A DNA stretch of 64,000 nt, taken from positions 1-64,000 of the forward strand of contig DAOUMA010000003.1 of the NCBI GenBank assembly GCA_034414555.1. The letters run 5' to 3'. Below, piece by piece: positions 40,979 to 48,998 of this stretch; the first letter of the stretch is position 1, and every line of letters begins with the position of its first letter. The stretch is from CG2-30-46-19 sp034414555 (lineage in GTDB: Bacteria; Chloroflexota; Dehalococcoidia; GIF9; AB-539-J10). The notes under the pieces were generated by a model that was not told where the DNA came from, made no database searches, and worked only from the letters and a program-made list of their open reading frames with translations. A program made the position numbers and the translations under genes.

Positions 40979-41266
40979 CTATCTTCGACTTTCCCTTCTT
41001 GGTCCGCCTCTTGGTCCACCTCCTGGTCCACTTCTCGGTGGACGAGCTATATCAACTTTCAAGGTGCGTCCCTGGAAATCAGAACCGTCCAGTGCTTCCT
41101 TTGCCTTCTCAGCTTCCGCCGGGCTAGACATTTCCACGAATCCAAAACCTCTACCTTCAATTACATTGACTTGCTTAACTTCACCTTGGGGAGAAAACAA
41201 TTCCTTCAAATCCTCATTGGTTACAGAGTAACTGAGATTTCCTACATAAAGTTTACTACCTTCCAT
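40979..41266 (-). CDS. RRM-domain RNA-binding protein
   Basis: A 95-aa RNA recognition motif protein. RNP2 is KLYVGNLSYSV and RNP1 is GRGFGFVEM, separated by a DLKELFSPQGEVKQVNVI helix-strand. A Gly/Arg-rich tail follows (RPPRSGPGGGPRGGPRRESR). This is the bacterial glycine-rich RRM type (as in cyanobacterial Rbp proteins), often cold-responsive. AAGGAGG precedes the ATG. The 210-base leader region upstream (41267-41476) has no gene; it contains AAGGAGG-type purine tracts and could be a regulated 5' UTR. Confidence 0.93.
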   Translation of the reverse strand: MEGSKLYVGNLSYSVTNEDLKELFSPQGEVKQVNVIEGRGFGFVEMSSPAEAEKAKEALDGSDFQGRTLKVDIARPPRSGPGGGPRGGPRRESRR

Positions 41267-41476
41267 TCTAACCTCCTTTTCTTCTTTATTTCTCTTTGCT
41301 TAATAATGCTTCTCCTTCAAGATTTAATTGAGCATCCTTACCACCTCCTTCACCATTTGCCAGCCATTCCACATACCAGCCTTGTAGATTGTTAAACACT
41401 AGCATCTATCGTAGTGGTTATCAAGCCCATTGAGACATGCTCGATATTCAACATCCGAAGTCGGTTATATACCTCC

Positions 41477-42067
41477 CTACCCTTCAATAACCTCTTTGGT
41501 GCTGGGCACTCTGCCGATAATACGCCCATCGATGTGGGTAGCTGAATCGAGAGCCCGGGCGAGGGCTTTGAATAAAGCTTCGGCTTTGTGGTGGTCGTTG
41601 ACGCCAGCGATTACCCTGGCGTGGAGATTGATTTTGGCTTCAGAGGCGAAGGAAACTAAGAAATGGCGAACTAAATCAGCATCCAGGTCACCTATCTTAG
41701 CTCGACTGAAGGATGTATCTATCGCACTGTAGGCCCTTCCACCGATATCCACTGCCGCCATTGCCAGAGTTTCATCCATGGGCACAACAGCATGCGCCAT
41801 TCGGACAATGCCTTGCTTTTGCCCCAATGCCTGGTTAAATGCCTTGCCCAAGGAAATAGCTACATCCTCCACAACATGATGCTTGTCAGCACCTGTAGCT
41901 GAGATCTTCAGGTCAAATACCCCATGCCTAGCTAGATGAGCAAGAAGGTGGTCGAACATTCTTATCCCGGTAGTAATTTCAAATTCTCCGCTGCCATCGA
42001 TGTTCAGTTCTACTTTGACATTGGTCTCGGCAGTTTCCCGAGTTACCTTTGTTTTCCTTTCAGGCAT
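41477..42067 (-). CDS. hisB: Imidazoleglycerol-phosphate dehydratase
   Basis: Mn-dependent dehydratase of histidine synthesis (monofunctional form, no phosphatase domain). The metal-binding histidines are in MFDHLLAHLARHGVFDL, DKHHVVEDVAISLG and the later NLHARVIAGVNDHHKAEALF. The 196-aa length is standard. It is the last gene of the his run as transcribed, 9 bases after hisC. Confidence 0.95.
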   Translation of the reverse strand: MPERKTKVTRETAETNVKVELNIDGSGEFEITTGIRMFDHLLAHLARHGVFDLKISATGADKHHVVEDVAISLGKAFNQALGQKQGIVRMAHAVVPMDETLAMAAVDIGGRAYSAIDTSFSRAKIGDLDADLVRHFLVSFASEAKINLHARVIAGVNDHHKAEALFKALARALDSATHIDGRIIGRVPSTKEVIEG

Positions 42068-42076
42068 GCTGCCACC

Positions 42077-43222
42077 TTAACACATTTCCTTCAGCGCTTC
42101 AACTAGGGCATCAGTATCCTCTGGTCTGCCCACGCTGATTCTCAAGCAGTCTTTCAATCGTGGGGTATCAAAATAGCGAATAAAAATACCCCTCTGCTGT
42201 AATTGACGCCAGATTTCTTTGGCCGGAGATTGCTTAATCAGTTCCCTCGCTTTGCTCGGGACGAGCCCCGAGATGACAGAGGGGGTAGGTTCAAAATCAC
42301 GGTATAAGGAGCAAAGAATAAAGTTAGCCCTTGATGGATACGGCTTTAGCCATCCAAATTCTTTTAGCTTAGTGAATAGCCTCTCCCGCTCAGTGATTAT
42401 CTTATTTACGTTGCCATGCAGATAGTCCAAATCACTTAAAGAAGCCAGCACTGCTACTTGAGCAGCGGCGTTGACATTATAAGGCTGCTTAATCTTCATC
42501 AGGTAGTCGGCAATTTCCGCGGGGAAGATACCATAGCCGATACGGAATCCAGCTAGCCCCGCCCATTTGCTGAAGGTGCGCAACACTATTAAGTTACGGT
42601 AAGCAGGCACCAATCCAGCCATGGTTACCCCACCGAATTCAAAATAAGCCTCGTCAATGACCACGACCCTTTCAGTATCAACGAGCTCCATTAGCTCCTG
42701 TTCCTCAATGATGTTGCCGGTAGGATTATTGGGAGAAGCGATGAAGATGACCTTTGTTCTCTTGTCCAGCGCTCTTTTTACGCCCGCTATATCCAGAGCA
42801 AAATCCTCATCCTTTCTGGGCACCTCAATCACCCTGCCACCGCAGACCTCGGCACTGAAGGGATACATGCCAAACGTTGGTGAGCAGGTGATAATTCTGT
42901 CACCTGGTTCAAGAAAGAGCCTTAATACGAGGTCAATTAACTCATCGCTGCCGCTACCACAGACGATATGCTGGCGATCTACAGCGGTATATTCCTGCAA
43001 TGCTTCCCTTAACTTTCTCTGCTCCGGGTCGGGGTAGATATGATAGTAAGGGTAGTCAGCGACAGCCTGAGAAACCTTCGGAGAGCAACCGTAGGGATTC
43101 TCGTTGCCATCAAGCTTTATCACCTTCCCTTCAACCTGCTGCACCAGAATCTCCACCGGCTCTATTGGGGTGTAGCTTTTCATCGCTATTAGTTCGGGCC
43201 TTACCAGCTTCTTTATGTTCAT
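42077..43222 (-). CDS. hisC: Histidinol-phosphate aminotransferase with repeat-encoded insert
   Basis: PLP-dependent class II aminotransferase. Landmarks are VIKLDGNENPYGCSPKV, CGSGSDELIDLVLRLFLEPG, ASPNNPTGNIIEEQELMELV, VVIDEAYFEFG and TFSKWAGLAGFRIGYGI (PLP lysine in SKWAG). At 381 aa it is about 15-20 longer than usual. Residues about 314-327 (SVISGLVPSKAREL) are the translation of a RepA-like repeat at 42243-42282, placed between NFILCSLY and the IWRQLQQRGIFIR helix. Conserved residues are preserved. The ATG follows the hisD stop directly (TAGATG). Confidence 0.93.
   Translation of the reverse strand: MNIKKLVRPELIAMKSYTPIEPVEILVQQVEGKVIKLDGNENPYGCSPKVSQAVADYPYYHIYPDPEQRKLREALQEYTAVDRQHIVCGSGSDELIDLVLRLFLEPGDRIITCSPTFGMYPFSAEVCGGRVIEVPRKDEDFALDIAGVKRALDKRTKVIFIASPNNPTGNIIEEQELMELVDTERVVVIDEAYFEFGGVTMAGLVPAYRNLIVLRTFSKWAGLAGFRIGYGIFPAEIADYLMKIKQPYNVNAAAQVAVLASLSDLDYLHGNVNKIITERERLFTKLKEFGWLKPYPSRANFILCSLYRDFEPTPSVISGLVPSKARELIKQSPAKEIWRQLQQRGIFIRYFDTPRLKDCLRISVGRPEDTDALVEALKEMC
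42243..42282 (-). repeat. RepA-like palindromic repeat inside hisC
   Basis: Along hisC: gtcatctcggggctcgtccc-gagcaaagcgaggga. The GTCAT head and GAGCAAAGCGA body match RepA, with an added self-complementary cggggctcgtcccg. The usual CAATCTC tail is absent. Frame is GTC-ATC-TCG, as in leuC. Confidence 0.7.
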
Positions 43223-44515
43223 CTATCCGTTGCGGTTGCTTCGTTTTGCTCGCAGTGATGCCGCCCGGGCGTGAGCACCAAACCCCTCAGCCTCAGCTAA
43301 GGTTATCGCTGGTTGAGAAAGGTCCCTGGCGGTGGAATCATCCAGTGAAATGATATTGGTAACCTTGAGGAAATCTTCAACACTCAAGGGCGAACTGAAA
43401 CGAGCACTTCCCCCGGTAGGCAATACATGGCTGGGACCAGCAACGTAATCACCGAAAACCACTGATGAATTATCGCCGGCGAAGATGCAGCCGGCACCGT
43501 AGATTTTGGGAATCAAAGAAGAGGCATCAGCTACCATAAGGGAAAGATGCTCCGGAGCATAAAGATTGACCAATTCCACAGCCTGGTCAACATCATCTAC
43601 GAGGACAATCATTCCATTCTTAACAGCCTCAGCAGCAATGAAAGACCGCTTCATTTTGTCCAATCTGAGTGAAATTTCTCCATCAACCTTGTCAGCCAGC
43701 TCAGGCGATGTGGTAATCAAGATCGCTTTTGCCAGCGGGTCATGCTCTGCCTGAGCCAGAAGCTCAGCAGCACACAAAGATGCATCGGCAGTGTCATCAG
43801 CCACAATTACAATCTCGCTTGGTCCCTGAAGACCATCAATGGCTACTTCACCATAAACCATCATTTTAGCTAGCACCACAAAGTTGTTGCCCGGACCGCA
43901 GATTTTATCCACTTGGGGCACTGACTCCGTGCCAAATGCTAGGGCAGCGATGGCTTGAGCACCGCCAATCTTAAAAATCCGATTTACCTGAGCGATGTTA
44001 GCCGCTACTAATGTTGCAGCTGGAATAGCTCCATCAGGTCGGGGAGGAGAAGCCATAATGATTTGCTTAACACCAGCTACCTTGGCAGGAATGACGGTCA
44101 TCAACACCGTGGAGGGATAACAGGCAGTTCCACCGGGGATATAGACCCCTACCTTATCCAGAGGGCGAACGTGCCTCTTCAGATATGGGGTAATGGATAT
44201 AATGCCAGCTTTTGGTAAGCAAGCAAGGTGAAATTCTCTTATCCTTTTAGCAGCTAACTCGAGGGCTGAGACTAACTTCTCATCCGCGGCATCGTAAGCT
44301 GCCGAAATCTCCTGCTTACTCACCTCCAGAGAATCAAGTTGAGCACCATCCAATTCCTTAGCGTAGTGGAAAAGAGCCTTATCACCCTCCTTTTGCACCT
44401 TGCCGATAATATCAGCCACCACCTGTTGATGCTCTATCCCTATATCCAATGATTGTAGCGGGGACTTTCGATCAAGTAATCGCTTTGCGCGGGCAAAATC
44501 CTCGATTCTTTTCAC
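43223..44515 (-). CDS. hisD: Histidinol dehydrogenase with repeat-encoded C-terminus
   Basis: Zn-dependent, NAD-linked oxidation of histidinol to histidine. It shows VGVYIPGGTACYPSTVLM, IFKIGGAQAIAALAFGTESV, CGPGNNFVVLAKMMVYGEVA, GPSEIVIVADDTAD, LLAQAEHDPLAKAIL (zinc and catalytic His) and NLYAPEHLSLMV. At 430 aa, normal. The last residues, ASLRAKRSNRNG, come from a RepA repeat (43228-43260) that also supplies the run to the stop codon. The start overlaps the hisG stop by 4 bases. Confidence 0.95.
   Translation of the reverse strand: MKRIEDFARAKRLLDRKSPLQSLDIGIEHQQVVADIIGKVQKEGDKALFHYAKELDGAQLDSLEVSKQEISAAYDAADEKLVSALELAAKRIREFHLACLPKAGIISITPYLKRHVRPLDKVGVYIPGGTACYPSTVLMTVIPAKVAGVKQIIMASPPRPDGAIPAATLVAANIAQVNRIFKIGGAQAIAALAFGTESVPQVDKICGPGNNFVVLAKMMVYGEVAIDGLQGPSEIVIVADDTADASLCAAELLAQAEHDPLAKAILITTSPELADKVDGEISLRLDKMKRSFIAAEAVKNGMIVLVDDVDQAVELVNLYAPEHLSLMVADASSLIPKIYGAGCIFAGDNSSVVFGDYVAGPSHVLPTGGSARFSSPLSVEDFLKVTNIISLDDSTARDLSQPAITLAEAEGFGAHARAASLRAKRSNRNG
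43228..43260 (-). repeat. RepA palindromic repeat at the 3' end of hisD
   Basis: Along hisD: catcactgcgagcaaaacga-agcaaccgcaac. It is read in the frame TCA-CTG-CGA-GCA, the third frame relative to leuC and purC, and forms the C-terminal tail of the protein. Confidence 0.8.
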
Positions 44516-45939
44516 GATAATCCTCCTCGCATCATCTGAATGATAAAATCTATCTCTTCCTTCTTACCAGGTGAGGTAATGCTTTCCTTGTTGCCAATGA
44601 GACACGCAGTGGATTCATAAAGGATATCAATAATTTTAAGATTATGCTCTGCCATGGTTTTCCCAGTCTGCATATTATCAATAAGCAAATCGGCATCTTC
44701 AGGCAGAAAAGCCTCACTTGCCCCCCATGTTGGTATCAGTTTATATGGACTAATGTGATGGTCACAAAGATACTTATCGCCGATGTTGACATATTCCGAG
44801 GCTACCCTCAGTGTGGGTAATTTACCCTTCTGCAGCAATTGCCTGATGTCTTCCATGGTTGACACTGGCATTTCCTGGCTCACCGCAGCTACGATTTTAA
44901 CTTTGCCGAAGCCAAGGTCCAGTAATTCCACCACAGGGCTGGAGGGAAAACGATAGACATGGTCAAGTAGCCAATCCCGGCCAGTTATTGCAAGGTCAAA
45001 ATTGCCGTTGGCTACCTGGAGTGGCATATCCTGAGGTCTGATTACTTTAACGCCCAGCCAGTCTAGGTCAACCGAGGGATGATAATCCAGCACCTCCCCA
45101 GAATAATGGCTTAAATTGAGCCCCACTCGTTCTAAAAACTCTGCCGTAGGTGGTTGCTGATGCCCATCAGGCAAAGCTAGCTTGACTTTCTTTAGCTCAT
45201 GACGGCGAAGCAAACCAACAAAACCTTCCTTACTACTTACCTCTTCGAATGATAACGAAAATTCCCTATTATCAAGCATGGGAGCGAAACGATTCAATAC
45301 TGAAGCCAAGTCCTTATTGTTCAAGCTCTCCCGGCTGGCAATTACTGTAGCTCTAGCGGGGAGCAATTTCATGAGGGGAAGTAAACCTTTCCGTTCCAAT
45401 TCCTCCTCATTCCTGGCCCACAATACCACAATTTCAGCGCTCTCCGGGGGATAACCCTCAGCATCTCCCCAAATTGGGAAAATCCGAAACCTTCTCATTC
45501 GGACATTTAAGGCGAAGGCTTCGGCTAAATCAGGATATTCACTTACTATACGCCAGTTACCTTGTCCACCGAGAAGTCCGTCTAGGGTTTTTATTCCTGA
45601 TTCGTAACTGCTTGCAGCATATATATACCCCTCACCATAATTTAGAGTGGATATTTTCACCACTGCGCTGGCTTTATACCGCACAAGAAGTTCTTCAATC
45701 CAATCCAACCCACATATCCCTAAGTCATAATTACCTATCGCCACCTGGATAGGAATATCCTTTTCCCAGAATATCTTGGCGGAGAGATAAGGAGTTTTTG
45801 CCGACTTAAGCCGATATTGCCTTGTCTGCTCACTATACCCTTCAAAGCCTAAACCTACGCCATCCAGCAAATTTGCCGTGGCTGGAAGCAACCTCCCTTT
45901 AGGTAACGCAAGTTTGATATAATTTGACTGGTTTGCCAT
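44512..45939 (-). CDS. hisG: Tandem-fused ATP phosphoribosyltransferase (HisG-HisG)
   Basis: Commits ATP and PRPP to histidine synthesis. At 475 aa it is two short-form HisG units in one chain (about 1-232 and 249-475). Both keep the bilobal core: GNYDLGICGLDW at 69-80 and GNFDLAITGRDW at 312-323. Unit 1 keeps the N-terminal ALPKGRL, but where the PRPP loop should be it has VVLWARNEEELERKG. Unit 2 has ALPDGHQ at its N-terminus but keeps the PRPP loop DADLLIDNMQTGKTMAEHN (416-434). The two units have thus decayed in complementary ways. The upstream HisZ fits a short-form HisG. ATGA overlap with hisD. Confidence 0.9.
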   Translation of the reverse strand: MANQSNYIKLALPKGRLLPATANLLDGVGLGFEGYSEQTRQYRLKSAKTPYLSAKIFWEKDIPIQVAIGNYDLGICGLDWIEELLVRYKASAVVKISTLNYGEGYIYAASSYESGIKTLDGLLGGQGNWRIVSEYPDLAEAFALNVRMRRFRIFPIWGDAEGYPPESAEIVVLWARNEEELERKGLLPLMKLLPARATVIASRESLNNKDLASVLNRFAPMLDNREFSLSFEEVSSKEGFVGLLRRHELKKVKLALPDGHQQPPTAEFLERVGLNLSHYSGEVLDYHPSVDLDWLGVKVIRPQDMPLQVANGNFDLAITGRDWLLDHVYRFPSSPVVELLDLGFGKVKIVAAVSQEMPVSTMEDIRQLLQKGKLPTLRVASEYVNIGDKYLCDHHISPYKLIPTWGASEAFLPEDADLLIDNMQTGKTMAEHNLKIIDILYESTACLIGNKESITSPGKKEEIDFIIQMMRGGLS

Positions 45940-45945
45940 AGAAAT

Positions 45946-47178
45946 TTAATCCACACCTAATATGCCACCAACCTGAGGTAGAGTGCGGACCTCCCATTTT
46001 TCACCGCTTTTTTGGTCAATAATCACAAAAGATTCTTCACCGGAAACAGAAACAACCCAGCGATAATCAGCTACACTCTCTCCAGCAAAGTCAAGCTCAA
46101 CTATACGCCCGGCGCTACGAAGCGATTGAGCCAGGCTAAAGCATGTCTCCACTACCCTGGATTTTTTTTCATCTCCTCTAAGTAACACTCCAAATTCGCG
46201 ACGCTCGTCTTCCTTCAGGGAGAGCATTCTTATTACCGGGTCAACGTAAATGGCAAATCCACAAGCGGGTATGCTCTTGCTGCCCATAAGCGATAGGAGC
46301 TCATCATACCTTCCACCACCACCAATTTTCTCGCCTCGGGAGAATAATTGAAGGCAAATCCCGGTGTAATACTCAAACCCATGTATGGCAGCAATGTCAA
46401 TCTGATAATCGCATTTCAAGTCATCCAGCAACCGGAGAATGTCAATGAAATTACTGAGATTGGATTCCAACTCCGGCGAAGTTCCTTCTGCTGGAAGCTT
46501 AACCTTCTTGAGGAAGTCACTTAACTTCCCTTTGAAATTCACCAACGAGACAAGAAATTTATCAAGCTCAAGGTTATCTGACTTTGCTTCCTTCCATGCC
46601 TGCCAATCACCATCCAGAATACGCCCGAGCATTCTAGCCTCATCTCTGGGACTAAGCCCAAGCTCCTTGACCAGCGCCTTCGCCAAACCGGCATGGGACA
46701 GCCGCAACTGTACTCCGCCAATGCCAAGGCTACGTAATAGCTCATGGGCTAACAACAGAAGCTCTACATCCGCCACTGGACTAGCACCACCTAAGAACTC
46801 AACACCACATTGCCATCGCTCCCTGTTTTCCTTCCCCGTCTGTTCAAAAGCAAAGATGCCAGTGACATAAAAAAATCTGGCAGGGAGGCTTAGATTTTCA
46901 AGATAAAGTCGGGCTATAGGTATGGTACCGTCCGGTCTGAGCACTACCCTTTCTCCACTCCAGCCATCCCAATCAAGAAAGGAATATGCCTTACTTAATC
47001 TGCTGGGGGTAAGCGTTCCTGTAGCAGTAAACAGGCGGAGATATTCCAGGCTCGGTGTCCTTACCTCACGATACCCCCACTTAGTACAACAATTGCGGAA
47101 GGTATCCTCAATATAGCGAAATTTCTCCATATCATCGGGGAGTAAATCCCGCATGCCATTGCACCGCTGGCTTTCCAT
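45946..47178 (-). CDS. hisZ: ATP phosphoribosyltransferase regulatory subunit (HisZ)
   Basis: HisRS-like paralogue that activates and gives histidine control to short-form HisG. It resembles class II synthetase cores: GMRDLLPDDMEKFRYIEDTF, VVLRPDGTIPIARLYLENL (motif 2), RFFYVTGIFAFEQTGKENRE and GFEYYTGICLQLFSRGEKIG then GGGRYDELLSLMG (motif 3 region). RPDGTIPIARL and the truncated motif 2 loop, plus position 6 bases before hisG, favour HisZ over a true HisRS, although the C-terminal anticodon-type domain is partly kept (about residues 320-410). Confidence 0.85.
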   Translation of the reverse strand: MESQRCNGMRDLLPDDMEKFRYIEDTFRNCCTKWGYREVRTPSLEYLRLFTATGTLTPSRLSKAYSFLDWDGWSGERVVLRPDGTIPIARLYLENLSLPARFFYVTGIFAFEQTGKENRERWQCGVEFLGGASPVADVELLLLAHELLRSLGIGGVQLRLSHAGLAKALVKELGLSPRDEARMLGRILDGDWQAWKEAKSDNLELDKFLVSLVNFKGKLSDFLKKVKLPAEGTSPELESNLSNFIDILRLLDDLKCDYQIDIAAIHGFEYYTGICLQLFSRGEKIGGGGRYDELLSLMGSKSIPACGFAIYVDPVIRMLSLKEDERREFGVLLRGDEKKSRVVETCFSLAQSLRSAGRIVELDFAGESVADYRWVVSVSGEESFVIIDQKSGEKWEVRTLPQVGGILGVD

Positions 47179-47233
47179 CCTAAAAACCTATGTTAACCAA
47201 TTTGCCCCATTCTATACTACCATTCATCTTGCT

Positions 47234-48145
47234 TCAATGAGGAAGCACCTCGAGAGCTTGCTTTAAATCTTCAGGCAAAGGCGAGCTAAATTCAAGGTAT
47301 TGATTGGTTGACGGCAAGCAGAAGCCAAGACGATGCGCATGAATGAATTGCCGCCCAATATAAGCTGATCTCACCCCATAAACAGGGTCACCAGCCACAG
47401 GATAACCAATAGTGGAAAGGTGTACCCTTATCTGGTGTGTCCGCCCCGTTTTGGGCATTACCTCAAGTAAACTGTAATCGCCAAGGTATTGGTGGACCTG
47501 GTAATGTGTTATTGCCTCTCTCCCCTCCTCTACTACCGTCATCCTCTTGCGATTTCTCGGGTCTCGCCCAATAGGCAACTCAATTGTCCCCTGACTAGGA
47601 AATACTTTCCCTTTAACCAGAACAAGGTAGCTCTTGGTTACTGTTTTACCTTTGAACTGGTTAATTAGAGAAACTCGAGCGGATTCATTTTTAGCAACAA
47701 CGATGAGCCCTGAAGTATCCTTATCCAGCCTATGAACTATGCCTGGCCGCACTAGGTCACCGCTCCCCTCCAGACTGGGACAATGCGCCAGGAGAGCATT
47801 AACTAAAGTGTGGTCAGGATGCCATGGAGCAGGATGAGTGGTTAAGCCAGCAGGTTTATCCACCACGATAATTTCACTATCTTCATAGACTATTTTTAGG
47901 GAAATCGGCTCAGCCTGCGGAGGGGCAGGTAAGGGAGGAAACTCAATGGTTATCCTGTCTTTTCCCGCCAATTTCCGACTCGCCTTAGCCCTTCGTTGAT
48001 TAACCAAAATATAGCCTTGCTCAATCAATTTCTGTAAATAGGCCCGAGAAAATTGCGGAAATGCCTGAGCTAAATAACTATCAAGGCGAATGCCCGGCGT
48101 GGAAACAGTGAGATGGAGCATTTTAGTATTTGGAAGTGCGCCCAT
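47234..48145 (-). CDS. RluD-type 23S rRNA pseudouridine synthase
   Basis: RluA/RluD family pseudouridine synthase. An N-terminal S4 RNA-binding domain (RLDSYLAQAFPQFSRAYLQK then LIEQGYILVNQ) precedes the catalytic domain with PGIVHRLDKDTSGLIVVAKN, whose HRLD aspartate is catalytic, and MPKTGRTHQIRVHLSTIGYP. The 303-aa length is normal. It overlaps lspA by 23 bases; an ATG eight codons further in (48121), just past the lspA stop, is a possible start. lspA-rluD is a common bacterial pairing. Confidence 0.93.
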   Translation of the reverse strand: MGALPNTKMLHLTVSTPGIRLDSYLAQAFPQFSRAYLQKLIEQGYILVNQRRAKASRKLAGKDRITIEFPPLPAPPQAEPISLKIVYEDSEIIVVDKPAGLTTHPAPWHPDHTLVNALLAHCPSLEGSGDLVRPGIVHRLDKDTSGLIVVAKNESARVSLINQFKGKTVTKSYLVLVKGKVFPSQGTIELPIGRDPRNRKRMTVVEEGREAITHYQVHQYLGDYSLLEVMPKTGRTHQIRVHLSTIGYPVAGDPVYGVRSAYIGRQFIHAHRLGFCLPSTNQYLEFSSPLPEDLKQALEVLPH

Positions 48146-48626
48146 GGTGATATACCCGGGCGAATAATCCCGTACGATAAAGGGAATAAATGAACAAAAT
48201 TATGCCCGCCACTATAGCAGCGTCTCCGAAATTAAACGCCGGCCAGTGGAAGTCATCCCAGAGACGGAGGTCAATGAAATCAACGACATAGCCGAGACGA
48301 ACGCGGTCTATCAAATTACCAGTGGCGCCACCAAAGAGCAATCCTAGCGATACATTGCTTAGCGCAGTCTTGGACGATAAATAATGCCGCGCTAACAAAA
48401 TGATAATTAACACCGCTATAGCAGCAGCGATAAGAAGAGAAACTTGTCCCGGCAGTAAGCCAAAAACTAAGCCATAGTTCTTAACATAGACCAAATTCAG
48501 AAAATTTTCCAGGGGCGATGATGGTGGAGCTAAATTCCTGCTAACCCATAACTTAGTTACCTGGTCGAGGACGATTATTGAAGCAGCAGCAACCAAAAAA
48601 AGCCTAAGTTGCCCTTTATTTTGCAT
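48123..48626 (-). CDS. lspA: Lipoprotein signal peptidase
   Basis: Type II signal peptidase that cleaves prolipoproteins. Four membrane helices are visible, with catalytic aspartates in GGATGNLIDRVRLGYVVDFID and FNFGDAAIVAGIILFIY. About 167 aa from the ATG at 48626. The frame is open to 48683, but that part overlaps dksA and is not lspA-like. The chosen ATG overlaps the dksA stop by 11 bases, so coupling is likely. It implies lipoproteins in this organism. Confidence 0.93.
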   Translation of the reverse strand: MQNKGQLRLFLVAAASIIVLDQVTKLWVSRNLAPPSSPLENFLNLVYVKNYGLVFGLLPGQVSLLIAAAIAVLIIILLARHYLSSKTALSNVSLGLLFGGATGNLIDRVRLGYVVDFIDLRLWDDFHWPAFNFGDAAIVAGIILFIYSLYRTGLFARVYHHGRTSKY

Positions 48627-48972
48627 CCCTCGTCTGGCGCACCTTGCACCCCAAGCACAAGTTCGCTTGAGGTAGCGCTTCAAGGCGGGCTAGCTCTATA
48701 GGCTTGCCACAGGAATCACACAATCCATAAGTCCCCGCTTCATACTTCTCCAGGGCATGGTCTATTTCAGCAAGAGACTTCTTCAACCTTTTCTCCAAAT
48801 CCAGCCTTTTTTCTAACTCCAAAACCTGGCTTGCCTCCTCCCCTCTTTTGCCAAACGGACCGCCAGCCCTTCTTTCCACCGTTTGCTGGGAAGTTTGTAT
48901 CTGCTCCAGCTCTTGTACCAATCGTGCCTTTTCAGCTTTCAACTGTTGCAAAAGCTTAGTAAATTCAGCCAC
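48616..48972 (-). CDS. TraR/DksA-type zinc-finger protein
   Basis: A 118-aa DksA-like protein: an N-terminal coiled coil (LLQQLKAEKARLVQELEQIQ) and a C-terminal four-Cys zinc finger (YGLCDSCGKPIELARLEALP ... LCLGCKVRQ). This family acts through the RNA polymerase secondary channel in proteobacteria, but its role in this phylum is not established. The acidic coiled-coil-tip residues of classical DksA are not obvious. It precedes and overlaps lspA. Confidence 0.87.
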   Translation of the reverse strand: MAEFTKLLQQLKAEKARLVQELEQIQTSQQTVERRAGGPFGKRGEEASQVLELEKRLDLEKRLKKSLAEIDHALEKYEAGTYGLCDSCGKPIELARLEALPQANLCLGCKVRQTRDAK

Positions 48973-48998
48973 TTTATCTACCTTCGATGTAAGTTAAC

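Noticed and set aside
41267..41476. Small gene ahead of the RRM protein
   Set aside because: Purine-rich ribosome-site-like tracts are present, but the ATGs that follow close after a few codons; it is left as a leader region.
45946..47178. Histidyl-tRNA synthetase
   Set aside because: The synthetase-like core is present, but motif 2 is HisZ-like (RPDGTIPIARL) and it sits directly before a short-form HisG, so HisZ is the better call.
48626..48683. Longer lspA start at 48683
   Set aside because: The extra N-terminus overlaps the dksA zinc-finger codons and is strongly basic and Cys-rich, unlike LspA; the ATG at 48626 fits the family.
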